NCBI RefSeq assembly: GCF_042655435.1
Contig: NZ_JBHSMG010000001.1
Span: forward strand, 930,001 to 994,000
Direction: 5' to 3'
Origin: Lysinimonas soli
Lineage (GTDB): Bacteria; Actinomycetota; Actinomycetes; Actinomycetales; Microbacteriaceae
Length of the DNA stretch: 64,000 nucleotides
The notes under the pieces were generated by a model. It worked only from the letters and a program-made list of their open reading frames with translations. It ran no database searches and was not told the origin of the DNA. Of the stretch, positions 63,072 to 64,000 are shown in pieces (position 1 is the first letter of the stretch; the number at the start of each line of letters is the position of its first letter). A program made the position numbers and the translations under genes.

Positions 63072-63842
63072 TCAGCTCGTGGCGGGAAGGAAACTGCTGA
63101 CGTCGCCCACGTATCGGGTGTGATCGGCCGGGACCGGGTCGACCGCGGCCTGCGCGACCTCGGCCGCGAACTCGTTGACCGTGTAGAGCTTGCCGGCCTC
63201 GTCGCGACGTGAGGCGATGGCGCCCGGGCGTGCGCGCTCGAGCAGCGTGGCCGTGATGGTGCCCTCGATCATGTCGCCCGAGACCACGACGAACCCGATG
63301 CCCTTCGCGTCGAACTCGGGGATGCGGGCCCGCAGGGCGTCCTCGCCCGCGCGCTTGCTGAGGGCGACCGGAAGGTACTCGGGCATCGTCTCGGCGGTCG
63401 CGACGAAGTGGGCCTGGTGGCTGGTGACGAAGACGACCCGCGATCCGGATGCCATCAGCGGCAGGGCGGCGTCGAGCACGTTGATCTGCGCATCGCGGTT
63501 GAGCTTCATGGCGTAGTCGTCGCCCATCCCGCTCTCCATGCCGCCAGAGGCATTCAATACGAGCAGGTCGAGCCCGCCCCATTCCTGCTCGACCTTCGCG
63601 AACATCTCTGCCACGGAAGCCGGATCGGTCAGGTCGCCGCCGAGGGCGATGGCCTCTCCCCCGGCCTCCTCGATCGCCGCGACCACCTTGAGGGCGCGCG
63701 CCTCCTTGTTGCGATAGTTGATGGCCACGCGCGCTCCCGCCGCGGCGAGCATCGACGCCGTGTCGGCTCCGATGCCGCGCGACGAACCGGTGACGAGGGC
63801 GCGGATGCCGTGGAGCGATCCGGGGGTCAGCACGTTGTTCAC
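63072..63842 (-). CDS. SDR-family oxidoreductase
   Basis: Short-chain dehydrogenase/reductase, 256 residues. NAD(P) motif ALVTGSSRGIGADTASMLAAAGA, then NYRNKEARAL, LNASGGMESG (NNAG variant) and the active site, which is divergent: FVTSHQAHF in place of the Ser strand and LPVALSKRAGEDALRA, where the usual YxxxK reads as V-A-L-S-K; the Tyr may be displaced to EYLPVALSK. I start at GTG 63842 (MNNVLTPGSLHGIRALVTG) as the longer open frame adds unlikely residues. Possibly altered or lost activity. Confidence 0.78.
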   Translation of the reverse strand: MNNVLTPGSLHGIRALVTGSSRGIGADTASMLAAAGARVAINYRNKEARALKVVAAIEEAGGEAIALGGDLTDPASVAEMFAKVEQEWGGLDLLVLNASGGMESGMGDDYAMKLNRDAQINVLDAALPLMASGSRVVFVTSHQAHFVATAETMPEYLPVALSKRAGEDALRARIPEFDAKGIGFVVVSGDMIEGTITATLLERARPGAIASRRDEAGKLYTVNEFAAEVAQAAVDPVPADHTRYVGDVSSFLPATS

Positions 63843-63885
63843 GGTTCCCGACCCTATCAATCGCCGTGGGTGGTAGTTTCGGACC

Positions 63886-64000
63886 ATGCAGCCGGACGTG
63901 CTCACGAGCTGGGCCTGGGTGTTCTGGCTGGCGCTCATCCTGGTGTTCCTCGTCATCGAGGTGCTGAGCCTCTCGTTCGTGTTCCTGATGCTCGCCGTCG
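63886..64000 (+). CDS. NfeD-like membrane protein (3' end outside window)
   Basis: The first 38 residues only: MQPDVLTSWAWVFWLALILV then FLVIEVLSLSFVFLMLAV, one membrane helix with an acidic Glu mid-helix followed by a second hydrophobic turn. Such starts are typical of short NfeD-family proteins, which usually accompany a SPFH protein. The rest of the gene is not visible, so the assignment is tentative. Confidence 0.5.
   Translation, partial: MQPDVLTSWAWVFWLALILVFLVIEVLSLSFVFLMLAV

Overview
The window is GC-rich DNA with many GTG starts, very short gene spacing and frequent GTGA/ATGA stop-start overlaps. Together with a diheme QcrC, a CtaC/CtaD/CtaF/CtaE oxidase, DivIVA and SepF this indicates a high-GC Gram-positive actinobacterium. 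Gene order and sequence style fit the Microbacteriaceae, most likely Microbacterium or a close relative; that placement is inference, made without a database search.

Layout. 1-14.2 kb: division and cell-wall (dcw) cluster on the plus strand (murE cut by the window edge, murF, mraY, murD, ftsW, murG, murC, ftsQ, ftsZ, yggS-type PLP protein, sepF, divIVA, lspA), continuing into rluD-type pseudouridine synthase and dnaE. 18.7-24.6 kb: housekeeping genes (flavin reductase, hisD, nrdR, pyrD, DUF3043 protein, M20 dipeptidase, ErpA-type Fe-S carrier). 24.7-32.9 kb: terminal respiration, ctaC-ctaD-ctaF on plus converging on ctaE-qcrC-qcrA-qcrB on minus, with a perfect 16-bp stem-loop between the two blocks. 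33-40.6 kb: trpD, glpK, glpD, an FMN alpha-hydroxy-acid oxidase, a TfoX-like protein and argG. 40.6-44.2 kb: a polytopic membrane protein, then a DGPF/YCII protein, ECF42-type sigma factor and RidA.

44.2-49.8 kb holds the most striking locus. A UvrA-like ABC ATPase and a HelR/HelD-type RNA polymerase motor ATPase diverge from a perfect palindrome that contains the 19-bp rifamycin-associated element (RAE). Promoter-like hexamers on both strands lie inside or beside it, and both genes look leaderless or nearly so. This suggests a rifamycin-responsive RNA-polymerase-protection locus that also drives a UvrA-like ATPase.

49.3-56 kb is accessory. A MarR regulator and an SDR gene share two matching operators. 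An ArsR/SRPBCC pair and an MFS transporter are bounded by three related ~36-bp direct repeats. A frameshifted small membrane protein, a short orphan reading frame and a large LuxR-type regulator follow. 56.2-60.9 kb: a 1386-aa secreted DUF11-repeat surface protein with an LAATG sorting signal of class E sortase type, then a lipoprotein. 61-64 kb: an orphan HTH-like protein, an alpha/beta hydrolase, a Nudix-UPF0303 fusion, an SDR enzyme and the start of an NfeD-like membrane protein. I saw no tRNA, rRNA, CRISPR array or transposase gene.
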